From Streptomyces sp. NBC_00344 (GTDB lineage Bacteria; Actinomycetota; Actinomycetes; Streptomycetales; Streptomycetaceae), in assembly GCF_036088315.1 (NCBI RefSeq), contig NZ_CP107996.1, positions 2,863,501 to 2,927,500 on the forward strand: a DNA stretch of 64,000 nt, in the 5' to 3' direction. The notes beneath the pieces are model-generated. The model was not told the origin of the DNA and did not search any database. It saw only the letters and a list, made by a program, of their open reading frames with translations. This document shows, in pieces, positions 63,016 to 64,000 of the stretch (positions are counted from its first letter, which is position 1; the number at the start of each line of letters is the position of its first letter). The position numbers and the translations under genes are program-made.

Positions 63016-64000
<985 letters not shown>

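Overview
The window is chromosomal DNA from a Streptomyces (or very close actinobacterium). Evidence: very high GC with strong third-position GC bias, frequent GTG starts, the futalosine menaquinone genes, a rex-hemA-hemC-hemD operon, the developmental sigma factor BldN with its anti-sigma factor RsbN, a bS22-type 32-residue ribosomal protein, and part of an rRNA operon at the right edge. I see no prophage, insertion sequence, CRISPR array, conjugative module or tRNA. Most of the region looks like core or conserved chromosome rather than an accessory island.

Layout. 1-3.0 kb: end of a FabG-type reductase, a MaoC-like dehydratase, a TetR regulator, a DUF4229 membrane protein and a GNAT. 3.0-8.3 kb: menaquinone (futalosine pathway) cluster mqnE, an Lrp/AsnC regulator, a 40-residue protein, then mqnM/mqnP/mqnL. 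8.4-13.1 kb: a PLDc_N-type membrane protein, a cytidine-deaminase-fold enzyme, and a translationally coupled pair made of a large P-loop ATPase and a membrane-anchored periplasmic-binding-like protein. The ATPase gene carries a TTA codon. 13.1-19 kb: SRPBCC protein, a 660-base non-coding stretch ending in a strong hairpin before a MerR-type gene, and the cytochrome c maturation system ccsB-resB-ccdA-tlpA. 19-23 kb: Tat lipoprotein with a polysaccharide-deacetylase fold, histidine phosphatase, hemL and a conserved hypothetical.

23-36.4 kb is a more variable stretch of regulators (AraC, two GNAT/MarR/TetR neighbourhoods), an FAD monooxygenase with four operator-like palindromes, YnfA, an SDR, RtcB, two DUF3558 lipoproteins and a DUF2637 membrane protein with a Tyr/Gln-rich tail. 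36.4-44.5 kb: divergent class I lysS and argS, a membrane-spanning HTH protein, a DUF4232 secreted protein, a MarR/AhpD pair with a shared operator, and a maltokinase-cap-like protein. 44.6-51.3 kb: BP74-like secreted protein, hemB, and the rex-hemACD operon with a Rex operator. 51.5-58.7 kb: glutaredoxin, HAD phosphatase, bldN, rsbN with a sigma-BldN-like promoter, acyltransferase, epimerase, bS22 and the small HTH gene bdtA. 58.8-62.8 kb: a putative phosphatase, an acuC-type deacetylase, an MFS transporter and a HAD hydrolase. 62.8-64 kb: rrn terminator, 5S and the 3' third of 23S rRNA, all on the minus strand.

How they fit together: three blocks feed respiration (menaquinone, haem, cytochrome c assembly), and Rex ties haem synthesis to NADH/NAD+. 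The bldN-rsbN block and bdtA are developmental. Locus names from Streptomyces coelicolor used below (for example the SCO33xx and SCO44xx blocks) are from memory and could not be checked here.
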